From NCBI GenBank assembly GCA_022563625.1, contig JADFNA010000019.1:1-11545 (forward strand): DNA of 11,545 nucleotides, in the 5' to 3' direction. The first letter of the stretch is position 1. Every line of letters starts with the position of its first letter. This DNA is from Candidatus Zixiibacteriota bacterium. Lineage in GTDB: Bacteria > Zixibacteria > MSB-5A5 > GN15 > JACZUZ01. The translations under genes were made by a program, and so were the position numbers. The notes below the pieces were generated by a model. The model ran no database searches. It had not been told where the DNA came from and worked only from the letters and a program-made list of their open reading frames with translations. Shown piece after piece: positions 1 to 5,676 of the stretch.

Positions 1-190
1 CGAATGGCGTGTCATCAACCACACGGTGTTTGCCTGTTCCGTATTCGCGCAGGTCGATAATTCTTGCGTCAAAAAGATGGTTGTCTTTGGCCCGGCCGAT
101 AATCGATTCAGACAGAGCGCAGTCGAAATATGAAGGAAAGAGCGTAACTATTTCCAGCTTCATTCGGGGTTTTTTCTTAATCTCGCTCAT
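1..190 (-). CDS. trmD: tRNA (guanine-N1-)-methyltransferase, N-terminal part only
   Basis: This is the start of TrmD, which uses S-adenosylmethionine to make m1G at position 37 next to the anticodon and so prevents frameshifting. Only the first 63 codons are in the window; the rest (families are usually about 230-260 residues) lies beyond base 1. Translating the minus strand from the ATG at 190 gives MSEIKKKPRMKLEIVTLFPS, followed by the family's SESIIGRA segment and then KHRVVDDTPF, typical of the SPOUT-fold N-terminal half. A second ATG at 163 (MKLEIVTLFP) fits the usual family N-terminus better, but the ATG at 190 has a GAAAG stretch a few bases upstream, so I chose it; the extra nine residues are uncertain. 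The gene begins 30 bases after the rimM stop, in the usual rimM-trmD order, so co-transcription is expected. Confidence 0.93.
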   Translation of the reverse strand, partial: MSEIKKKPRMKLEIVTLFPSYFDCALSESIIGRAKDNHLFDARIIDLREYGTGKHRVVDDTPF

Positions 191-220
191 AATTTCTTTC
201 GGCGGCTTCAGCCAAGCCTT

Positions 221-745
221 TCAGCCAGTGATTTCACGCCAGCCGTCAGGCGGAGCGATGACAATCAGTTTGTTGTCTATGTCGATGCTGCGGACAAACT
301 CTGCGACAGCCGGCAGGCGAAATCTTTTCCCGTCTGAACTTTCGATAACATATACATCGCTTGACGGATAACATTCCACGCTCACCAGCGAACCGACAAC
401 AGCGCCATCGATTGACTCGACTCTCGATCCTTCCAGCTGGAAGGCGTAATACTCTCCCTCAGGCAGTTTCTCCAATTGTTCTTTTTTGACATACAGTACA
501 CGGTTAGTCAGCGTCCGCGCGTTCTCTGGCGTGTCATATGCGCCAAGTTTGACGGCTGATTTTCCAGAATAGACGCTGATCTTTTCAATTTTGATTTCAA
601 CTAAACGGCCATCAACTTCTATAAACACGCTTGACAGGCATTTGATACGCTGCGGGCCGCCGGAATACGGGACAACATAGATTTCTCCGCGCACTCCGCG
701 CGTACCGCCGAACTTACCTATAGCAACGAAATCCCCATCAATCAT
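221..745 (-). CDS. rimM: 16S rRNA maturation factor RimM
   Basis: RimM helps assemble the head of the 30S subunit and binds ribosomal protein uS19. The 174 residues match the family's normal length and two-domain plan. The N-terminal RimM beta-barrel (about residues 6-90) contains VAIGKFGGTRGVRGE. A PRC-barrel domain (about 95-172) begins with LPEGEYYAFQLEG and ends with LPAVAEFVRSIDIDNKLIVI and a PPDGW segment. The ATG at 745 puts the conserved VAIGKF motif at residue 7, as expected, but no clear ribosome binding site precedes it, only G-rich sequence. It lies 44 bases after khpA and 30 before trmD. That spacing suggests one polycistronic message with the ffh operon. Nothing in the protein looks damaged. 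Confidence 0.95.
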   Translation of the reverse strand: MIDGDFVAIGKFGGTRGVRGEIYVVPYSGGPQRIKCLSSVFIEVDGRLVEIKIEKISVYSGKSAVKLGAYDTPENARTLTNRVLYVKKEQLEKLPEGEYYAFQLEGSRVESIDGAVVGSLVSVECYPSSDVYVIESSDGKRFRLPAVAEFVRSIDIDNKLIVIAPPDGWREITG

Positions 746-789
746 AACCGGCCGCCCCGTGGCCAGCGCGACAGAAGTACGCGATCAAA

Positions 790-1020
790 CTACTCGCGGA
801 TTTCCAGCGCCACTTGTTTGCCGTGTTTGGCGGCAATTGCGGAAATCAGCGTCCTGAGCGATCTGACTGTTTGTCCACCCTTGCCGATGACTTTGCCTAA
901 ATCCGCCGGCGCCACCCGCACCTCGTACATTGCGCCGCGATCATCAATTGTCTCTGCAAGTTCAACTTCATCCGGTGAATCCACCAGCGCATGCACTACT
1001 GTCTTGATGAAGTCTTCCAT
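790..1020 (-). CDS. khpA: KhpA-type small KH-domain RNA-binding protein
   Basis: This is a 76-residue protein made of a single KH domain, the YlqC/KhpA family. In Gram-positive bacteria KhpA pairs with KhpB (Jag/EloR), binds small RNAs and mRNAs, and influences cell division and elongation; whether that applies here is inference. The RNA-binding GxxG loop is visible as GKGG in VIGKGGQTVRSLRTLI (around residues 43-58), and the N-terminus reads MEDFIKTVVHALVDSPDEVE as is usual in the family. The ATG at 1020 has a strong GGAGG site 10 bases upstream (complement of 1031-1035), which settles the start. It sits between rpsP and rimM, the conserved position; the YlqD gene found between khpA and rimM in Bacillus is absent. 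The AACCC/GGGTT dyad at 1028-1042 overlaps the ribosome binding site. Confidence 0.94.
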   Translation of the reverse strand: MEDFIKTVVHALVDSPDEVELAETIDDRGAMYEVRVAPADLGKVIGKGGQTVRSLRTLISAIAAKHGKQVALEIRE

Positions 1021-1027
1021 AAGCTAA

Positions 1028-1042
1028 AACCCTCCGGGGGTT
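1028..1042 (-). promoter_or_regulatory. Possible hairpin enclosing the khpA ribosome binding site
   Basis: On the minus strand the sequence AACCC-CCGGA-GGGTT forms a perfect 5-bp stem with a 5-base loop. The GGAGG that serves khpA spans the loop and the 3' arm. If the hairpin forms in the mRNA it could lower khpA translation relative to rpsP. The stem is short and this may be chance. Confidence 0.3.
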
Positions 1043-1087
1043 GGACCACATTCGGGAAGTCTAACGATTGGACTAATCGGGCGGGCG

Positions 1088-1495
1088 TTATGCCTCTGCG
1101 CCACCGGCCCTATCTTCGGCGCCCGCTGCCGGGGTTGTTTCTGTCGTTTCTGCGGCGGCCTTTGTTCTCTTGCGTTTCTTTTTGCGCTCGGTGATCACAC
1201 TTTTGAGTTGGATACCGGAAACATCCTCGCCGCGTTTGGCTTTTTCGTATTTTTCTATGAAACCGACCTGTGTGCAGAGTGAGCGCACGGTGTCTGACAT
1301 CTTTGCGCCGTTGTCCAGCCAGTGTGTGACTTTCGCTTCATCAATATCAAACATGGCCGGTTTTGTGACCGGGTTGTAGTGGCCCAGCGTTTCGAGGTTT
1401 TTCCCGTCACGCGGCGCGCGCGAATCCGCTGCGACCACACGATAAAACGCACGTTTCTTGGTTCCCATTCTACGGAGCCGAATTTTTACTGACAA
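1088..1495 (-). CDS. rpsP: 30S ribosomal protein bS16, with alanine-rich C-terminal tail
   Basis: bS16 binds 16S rRNA early and stabilises the 30S body. The core (about residues 1-90) is canonical: SVKIRLRRMGTKKRAFYRVV, then DSRAPRDGKNLETLGHYNP and KVTHWLDNGAKMSDTV. Beyond that comes a lysine/arginine patch (KKKRKRTK) and a tail rich in Ala, Thr, Gly and Glu, making 135 residues where many bacteria have 80-100. Such low-complexity tails are known in several phyla and are probably disordered. The start is a TTG at 1495. It is preferred because the conserved VKIRL segment would be lost from the first internal ATG (residue 10), and because an AGGAGG site lies 9 bases upstream. It follows ffh by 25 bases, so it belongs to the ffh operon. 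Confidence 0.96.
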   Translation of the reverse strand: MSVKIRLRRMGTKKRAFYRVVAADSRAPRDGKNLETLGHYNPVTKPAMFDIDEAKVTHWLDNGAKMSDTVRSLCTQVGFIEKYEKAKRGEDVSGIQLKSVITERKKKRKRTKAAAETTETTPAAGAEDRAGGAEA

Positions 1496-1504
1496 CTGTT
1501 TATT

Positions 1505-1510
1505 CCTCCT
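1505..1510 (-). promoter_or_regulatory. Shine-Dalgarno site fixing the rpsP TTG start
   Basis: The minus strand reads AGGAGG here, nine bases before the TTG at 1495. It is among the best ribosome binding sites in the window and supports the non-ATG start. Confidence 0.8.
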
Positions 1511-1520
1511 GATTTCAGGC

Positions 1521-2861
1521 TTAATTGAAAGAGCCGAGTTGCGCCATTATGTTTTGCATTCCCCGCCCCTTTTTGCCCGGCTTTGTGAATGATTTCATCA
1601 TTTTCTGCATCGCAAAAAACTGCTTTAACAATTTGTTAACGTCCTGCACGGTGTTGCCGCTGCCGGCGGCAATCCGCCGTCTGCGCGGGCCGTTAATTAA
1701 TTTCGGTGTGTGGCGCTCGTGGTATGTCATCGACTGAATTATGGCCTTGATGCGGTTAATCTGTTTGGGATCAACTTCCATCCCGCGCGCCTGCGAACCG
1801 ATTCCCGGCATCATGCCCAGAATTGAATCCAGCGGCCCCATTTTTTCCAGCGCCTGCATTTGATCCAGAAAATCTTCCAGGTCAAATGTATTTTTGCGCA
1901 GCTTTTCTTCCAACTTCTGCGCCTGGTCCAGGTCGATAGTTTCCTGCGCTTTTTCAACCAGCGTGACGACATCACCCATTCCAAGAATGCGCGAGGCCAT
2001 ACGGTCCGGATAGAATTTTTCCAGATCGGTGACTTTTTCGCCGACCGAGGCGACTTTGATCGGGCAGTCGGTGATTGCGCGAATTGAAATCGCTGCGCCG
2101 CCGCGTGCGTCGCCGTCAAGTTTTGACAGCGCCACTCCGGTCAATTGCAGGCGAGTGTGAAACTCGGTGGCGACATTAACAGCTTCCTGGCCGGTCATGG
2201 AATCCACCACCAGCAGGATTTCTTCCGGCTTGTTGTCAGATTTTATTGTCGCGAGTTCCTGCATTAGCTTTTCATCAATTTGCAAACGCCCGGCCGTGTC
2301 GAATATCAGCAGGTCCACAAAGTTCTTTCGGGCGTATGACTTCGCCCTGCGGCAGATTTCCGCGGGCGTTTCATTTTCAAGCGCGAAAACTTCAACGTCG
2401 ATTTGCGCGCCAAGTGTCTTGAGCTGTTCAACCGCCGCCGGGCGATAGGTGTCCGCGGCGACCAGCAGAACTTTGGCTTTGTTCTTTTTGGCCTGTAGCG
2501 CCAGTTTGGCCGAAAGCGTTGTTTTGCCCGATCCCTGCAGGCCGCAGATCAGGTAACTCGTGGGCATTCCGGTCGGCGGGGCCAGCGGGACATGCTCTTT
2601 GCCCAGAATCTCGACCATTTCGTCATAGACGATTTTGACAATCAACTGGCCCGGATCGATTGACCTGAGGACATCCTCGCCAATCGCCCTGACCTCAACA
2701 GCGGCCACAAAACGTTTGACGACCTTGTAATTGACATCCGCTTCGAGCAAGGCCCGGCGCACTTCTTTGAGAGAATCTTTGATATTCTCTACGGAGAGTT
2801 TGCCGACTCCGCGCAGATTGCGGAACAGGCCGTCCAGTTTATCTGTCAATTCGCCAAACAC
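1521..2861 (-). CDS. ffh: Signal recognition particle protein Ffh (SRP54 GTPase)
   Basis: Ffh binds 4.5S/SRP RNA and signal sequences of nascent membrane proteins and delivers ribosomes to the receptor FtsY at the membrane. The 446 residues match family size. The order is: N domain (about 1-95); G domain with P-loop GLQGSGKTT (107-115), the insertion-box region around VAADTYRPAAVEQL (134-147), DTAGRL (188-193) and SKLDGDARGG (246-255, Ser instead of the more common Thr); and the methionine-rich M domain (about 330-446) with MGPLDSILGMMPG, MTYHER, a RRRRIAAGSG RNA-binding helix and MQKMMK. The start is GTG at 2861; no ATG or TTG exists further upstream in frame, and residue 1 aligns with the usual FGELTDKL N-terminus. 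A GGAG lies about 13 bases upstream, rather far. It is the first gene of the operon, behind a good sigma70-type promoter at 2996-3023. Confidence 0.98.
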   Translation of the reverse strand: MFGELTDKLDGLFRNLRGVGKLSVENIKDSLKEVRRALLEADVNYKVVKRFVAAVEVRAIGEDVLRSIDPGQLIVKIVYDEMVEILGKEHVPLAPPTGMPTSYLICGLQGSGKTTLSAKLALQAKKNKAKVLLVAADTYRPAAVEQLKTLGAQIDVEVFALENETPAEICRRAKSYARKNFVDLLIFDTAGRLQIDEKLMQELATIKSDNKPEEILLVVDSMTGQEAVNVATEFHTRLQLTGVALSKLDGDARGGAAISIRAITDCPIKVASVGEKVTDLEKFYPDRMASRILGMGDVVTLVEKAQETIDLDQAQKLEEKLRKNTFDLEDFLDQMQALEKMGPLDSILGMMPGIGSQARGMEVDPKQINRIKAIIQSMTYHERHTPKLINGPRRRRIAAGSGNTVQDVNKLLKQFFAMQKMMKSFTKPGKKGRGMQNIMAQLGSFN

Positions 2862-2887
2862 AGCGCAACGATAACTCCAATTAAATG

Positions 2888-2900
2888 ATTGTCCGACAAT
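2888..2900. repeat. Perfect 13-bp palindrome in the ffh leader
   Basis: ATTGTC-C-GACAAT, two 6-base arms around one base, lies 26 bases before the ffh GTG start and about 90 bases inside the predicted transcript. It could be an operator-like protein site; with only one central base a full RNA hairpin would have to open the innermost pair. No function is shown. Confidence 0.4.
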
Positions 2901-2967
2901 AAATTACCGACCCACTCGGGCCGGCCGCGAGACTGTCCTGTGACTTATCCGGAGATACACCAAGAAA

Positions 2968-2988
2968 TCGGAAAAGGCGTATTTCCGA
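2968..2988 (-). promoter_or_regulatory. Hairpin at the predicted 5' end of the ffh mRNA
   Basis: TCGGAAA and TTTCCGA form a perfect 7-bp stem around the 7-base loop AGGCGTA (plus-strand reading). The stem begins at or next to the predicted transcription start of the ffh operon (about 2989). 5'-terminal stems can protect mRNA from decay; a DNA operator is the alternative. There is no U tract, so it is not an intrinsic terminator. Confidence 0.45.
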
Positions 2989-2995
2989 GTCAAGT

Positions 2996-3023
2996 AATAT
3001 AGGCAAGTTTGGGGGGGAGTCAA
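2996..3023 (-). promoter_or_regulatory. Sigma70-type promoter of the ffh-rpsP-khpA-rimM-trmD operon
   Basis: On the minus strand TTGACT (3023-3018) and TATATT (3001-2996) are separated by 16 bases, each matching five of six consensus positions. Transcription would start near 2989, leaving a leader of about 128 bases. The spacer holds a run of seven G on the plus strand (3011-3017). It faces the ffh operon and diverges from the DUF4062 gene. Confidence 0.6.
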
Positions 3024-3042
3024 TGAGGGATTTGGGGTGGAT

Positions 3043-3058
3043 CCTAAGAACCTAAGCA
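3043..3058. repeat. Two copies of an 8-bp direct repeat
   Basis: CCTAAGAA is followed directly by CCTAAGCA, in the spacer between the divergent ffh and DUF4062 promoters. It is too short to call a regulatory site, and no matching copy was noticed at the other end of the AT-rich insert. Confidence 0.3.
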
Positions 3059-3073
3059 CTACAAGTGAGGTGA

Positions 3074-3102
3074 TTGACCTGTCCGAGATTAAGCATTAAA
3101 GT
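3074..3102 (+). promoter_or_regulatory. Possible promoter of the DUF4062 gene
   Basis: TTGACC (3074-3079) is followed after 17 bases by TAAAGT (3097-3102), matching five and four of six consensus positions. Transcription would begin near 3109, right at the AAGGAG ribosome binding site (3109-3114), so the leader would be only about 12 bases. That shortness is a reason for caution. Confidence 0.35.
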
Positions 3103-3120
3103 GGAGTGAAGGAGTAACCT

Positions 3121-4095
3121 ATGGCTCGACCAAGAATCTTCATCAGCTCAACTTATTATGATTTGAAAGATATTCGAGAATCACTCGAGGGTTTCATTCG
3201 GGAATTGGGATTTGAACCTATTCTTTCCGAAATCGGTAATATTCCTTACTCCCCCGATACACCTCTTGACGAATCATGCTATCGCGAAGCGGGGAATTCA
3301 GACATATTCGTCTTGATAATTGGCGGACGGTACGGTTCTGAATGGAGTGGGGGAGAGAGAGAAGTCCCTAAGTCATTCTTCGACCAGTACGATTCTATCA
3401 CCAAAAAGGAATATGAAAAAGCCGTCGCACGAGATGTGCCGACTTACATTTTGATCGAAAAGGCTGTCTATTCCGAATTTGAGATTTATCAAAGAAATAA
3501 AGATAATGAGGAAATCAACTATGCTCAAGTTGATTCGGCGAATATATTTAGATTTATCGATGACATCTTATCAAAGCCTAAGAACAATCCAATACACAAG
3601 TTTGACAAATTAAACGATATCAAGAAATGGCTAAGAGAGCAATGGTCCGGGCTATTCCAAACACTATTAGGAAAACTGTCTGATGAAAAGCAATTGACTT
3701 CATTGTCGGCCCAAGTCAAAGATTTGTCAGAAGTTAGTAGTACACTGAAGAAGTACATGGAAACTGTAGTTACGAAAGTTGTCCCTAAACAGGCTGCGGG
3801 AATTATTATGGAAGAATCAAAGCGCCTTAAAGAAGCACAAAATCTCAGTAAACTAAGAAGGAATGACTTTTTCCGTTTTTTTCTCAAAAATTTGAACTTT
3901 TCTGTAGAAGATTTTGAAGATGCTCTAAATTCATCACAGGACTTTACAGCCCTCAGAAATAAACTCATCTCCATTCGTCCCTTAGATTTAGAATTCCAGG
4001 ATAAATTTGATGAACTGCTATCCCTCAATGATGTTCAAGAGCATTTGAATGATGCCAGAGCTATTCTAGGGTTAGAAGAATTTAATTTTCACTAA
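3121..4095 (+). CDS. DUF4062 domain protein, TIR-like fold suspected
   Basis: A 324-residue protein with an N-terminal DUF4062 domain (about residues 4-110). Visible family marks are RIFISSTYYDLKDIRESLEG, SDIFVLIIGGRYGSEW (60-75) and SITKKEYEKAV (92-102), with E97 a candidate for a TIR-like acidic active-site residue (inference). DUF4062 is often found in STAND-type or defence-linked proteins, but no NTPase follows here. Instead residues 125-175 are mixed, about 190-225 look like a coiled coil (LSAQVKDLSEVSSTLKKY), and the C-terminus is helical and acidic. There is no signal peptide or membrane segment, so it should be cytosolic. The ATG is fixed by AAGGAG seven bases upstream. It stands alone on the strand opposite its neighbours and is visibly AT-richer with AT-ending codons, suggesting acquisition by transfer. 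Biochemical role unknown. Confidence 0.85.
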   Translation: MARPRIFISSTYYDLKDIRESLEGFIRELGFEPILSEIGNIPYSPDTPLDESCYREAGNSDIFVLIIGGRYGSEWSGGEREVPKSFFDQYDSITKKEYEKAVARDVPTYILIEKAVYSEFEIYQRNKDNEEINYAQVDSANIFRFIDDILSKPKNNPIHKFDKLNDIKKWLREQWSGLFQTLLGKLSDEKQLTSLSAQVKDLSEVSSTLKKYMETVVTKVVPKQAAGIIMEESKRLKEAQNLSKLRRNDFFRFFLKNLNFSVEDFEDALNSSQDFTALRNKLISIRPLDLEFQDKFDELLSLNDVQEHLNDARAILGLEEFNFH

Positions 4096-4208
4096 GTTGG
4101 TGCTAATGATGAAACATAATTCAAAATGTCTATCAGAATTAGTTCAATCGTGTGCTCAAAAAAATTATATGTTGTCGATTTGAAAACTAAGGAATAGAGC
4201 TCGCTATA

Positions 4209-4222
4209 GTGCAAACTTGCAC
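4209..4222. repeat. Short inverted repeat between converging genes
   Basis: GTGCAA-AC-TTGCAC, 6-bp arms around two bases, lies in the 163-base AT-rich gap between the converging DUF4062 and PLP-enzyme genes. It has no following U run in either direction, so it is not a typical intrinsic terminator. The rest of the gap shows nothing recognisable. Confidence 0.3.
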
Positions 4223-4258
4223 ATCCGCTGACAAAAACAATAGAATCAACCTACAAAC

Positions 4259-5428
4259 TTAGTCCTCCAACGCTTGCGCAAAGTCCTCAATCAACTCATC
4301 CGCGTCCTCAATCCCCACCGAGACACGTATCAAATCATCCGTGACGCCCAGGGCCTCACGCTGTTCGGGGGGCATGCCCAGGTGCGAGTGTTCGGCCGGG
4401 CGGCCTACCAGGGTTTCTACTCCGCCGAGTGACGGGGCATGAAGCGGGATATTGACGCGGGCCAGAAAATCTTTGGCGCTCTTTAGTGATCCGGTATTGA
4501 AGGAAAGCATGCCGCCGAACCCGTCCAGTAGTTCTTTTGCGATTTTATGACACGGGTCCGATGACAGGCCCGGGTAACGTACGGCCGTGACTTTCGGATG
4601 TGCGCTCAAGAACTCGGCCAGCTTTTGTGCGTTTTCGCATTGGCGCGGCACACGCAGGGCCAGTGTTTTCAGTCCGCGCTCCAGCAGGAACACGGCATGC
4701 GCGTCAAGTGAGCCGCCCAGATGCAGTGTCAGGTGGCGGACTTTCTTGACATGCTCGGCCGATCCGATCAAACATCCGGCGATAATATCGCTGTGTCCGT
4801 TCAGATATTTCGTCGCGCTGTGTACCACAATATCAAAACCGTGTTCCAGCGGCCGGAAATTTACCGGCGAAGCGAACGTGTTATCAATCACCGAAATCAA
4901 GTTATGCTCTTTGGCGAACGACACTACCGCCCGCAAATCACCGACTTCAATCAGTGGATTTGAGATTGTCTCAACATAGATCAACCTGGTCGTCGGCTTG
5001 AGAAGTTTTTTCCAATCATCCGGCCCGTTGTTCACCGTGTCGATTGCGTCATAAGAAAACCCCAGATGCGCGGCGTCTTCGTCCAGAAAGTTCTGCGTGC
5101 CGCCATACAGCGTTTTGTGCGCCAGCAGATGGTCACCGGCGCCGACGAACGCCAAAATGATAGACGAAATCGCCGCCATGCCACTGGCGGTAACCAGCGC
5201 CGCTTCACCCTTCTCTATCGCCGCCAAACGCGCATGAAGGGTATAGTGGCCGGGCGAATTCGACAGCCGCCCATAGCGCACGGAGTCATAGGACTCCTCG
5301 CCGCCCTCCATCAGGTAATTCGCCGACTGAAAAATCGGGGTGACAACCGCGCCTTCAATGCGCGGATCCGGCGCCCCGGCGTGCACCAGATTTGTTTCTA
5401 TGGTTTTGTATTTGCTTGTGTAATCCAT
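4259..5428 (-). CDS. Cys/Met-metabolism PLP enzyme (cystathionine gamma-synthase/lyase-like)
   Basis: A 389-residue fold-type I PLP enzyme of the Cys_Met_Meta_PP family, which makes or splits cystathionine or related gamma-substituted amino acids in the cytosol. The PLP Schiff-base lysine is K207 in HSATKYLNGHSD; Y108 (stacks on the cofactor), D182 in DNTFASP (pyridine nitrogen), S82-G83-M84 (phosphate), Y52/R54 (phosphate, from the neighbouring subunit) and R368 in LIRVSVGIED (substrate carboxylate) are all in place. The usual YxRxxNPT motif is altered to YGRLSNSPG. Length is normal. CGS, CGL and methionine gamma-lyase cannot be separated from sequence by eye, so no symbol is given. The ATG at 5428 has only a weak GGGTGAG before it. 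It stands 248 bases after rpe with its own putative promoter and converges on the DUF4062 gene. Confidence 0.92.
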   Translation of the reverse strand: MDYTSKYKTIETNLVHAGAPDPRIEGAVVTPIFQSANYLMEGGEESYDSVRYGRLSNSPGHYTLHARLAAIEKGEAALVTASGMAAISSIILAFVGAGDHLLAHKTLYGGTQNFLDEDAAHLGFSYDAIDTVNNGPDDWKKLLKPTTRLIYVETISNPLIEVGDLRAVVSFAKEHNLISVIDNTFASPVNFRPLEHGFDIVVHSATKYLNGHSDIIAGCLIGSAEHVKKVRHLTLHLGGSLDAHAVFLLERGLKTLALRVPRQCENAQKLAEFLSAHPKVTAVRYPGLSSDPCHKIAKELLDGFGGMLSFNTGSLKSAKDFLARVNIPLHAPSLGGVETLVGRPAEHSHLGMPPEQREALGVTDDLIRVSVGIEDADELIEDFAQALED

Positions 5429-5470
5429 CTCACCCGCCGTTTCTGTTTTTCTGTGAAAGGTCCCACGCTT

Positions 5471-5541
5471 CTGAGAGAGTATAACGATAAAAACCAGCCG
5501 AAGTTAATCACAATCGGGCAAACAGAAATGTATTCTCTCAG
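5471..5541. repeat. Inverted repeat CTGAGAGA / TCTCTCAG flanking the PLP-enzyme promoter
   Basis: Arms at 5471-5478 and 5534-5541 are perfect 8-bp complements, extended beyond one mismatch by two more pairs, with 55 bases between. One arm overlaps the predicted -10 box and start of transcription, the other lies about 27 bases upstream of the -35 box. This may be a pair of repressor sites or an RNA stem; neither is proven. Confidence 0.4.
5478..5507 (-). promoter_or_regulatory. Possible promoter of the PLP-enzyme gene
   Basis: On the minus strand TTAACT (5507-5502) and TATACT (5483-5478) are 18 bases apart, matching four and five of six sigma70 consensus positions. Transcription would start near 5471, giving a leader of about 43 bases. 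Confidence 0.4.
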
Positions 5542-5596
5542 GTAATTCTGTGCGCGTTGGCTCACTTGAAGATATAAACTGTCCCTACGACTGAGC

Positions 5597-5611
5597 ATGA
5601 ATTTAATTCAT
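5597..5611. repeat. Perfect 15-bp palindrome between rpe and the PLP-enzyme gene
   Basis: ATGAATT-T-AATTCAT, 7-base arms around one base, AT-rich, lies about 90 bases upstream of the predicted PLP-enzyme promoter and 66 bases after the rpe stop. It looks like a dimeric-regulator operator. It does not match the MetJ consensus AGACGTCT. Confidence 0.35.
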
Positions 5612-5676
5612 TTACAGAGAGATTGCCGCGTCGTCCGGCGGTTGCCGAACCCCTTGCAAAAACGATTGAGGACTCT

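Noticed and set aside
3525..4028. 167-codon open frame on the minus strand opposite the DUF4062 gene
   Set aside because: It is fully antisense to a protein with recognisable domain motifs, has no ribosome binding site or family resemblance, and is rich in Ser/Phe/Leu as expected of a complement shadow.
4209..4222. Intrinsic terminator between the converging DUF4062 and PLP-enzyme genes
   Set aside because: The 6-bp inverted repeat has a two-base loop, low stability and no U run on either side.
2996..4258. Complete mobile element around the DUF4062 gene
   Set aside because: No transposase, integrase, tRNA attachment site, terminal inverted repeats or target duplication could be seen; only base composition and strand hint at transfer.
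5066..5545. 159-codon plus-strand open frame over the PLP-enzyme N-terminus and its promoter region
   Set aside because: It is mostly antisense to a clear PLP enzyme and reads as an arginine-rich sequence without any family motif.
5630..5657. Stem GTTCGGC/GCCGGAC after the rpe stop as a terminator
   Set aside because: The stem contains a wobble pair and is followed by GC-rich sequence instead of a U tract.
5429..5676. SAM or TPP riboswitch ahead of the PLP-enzyme gene, suggested by CTGAGA and the sulfur amino acid context
   Set aside because: The other conserved blocks of the TPP element are absent or in the wrong order, and nothing like the SAM-I core was found.
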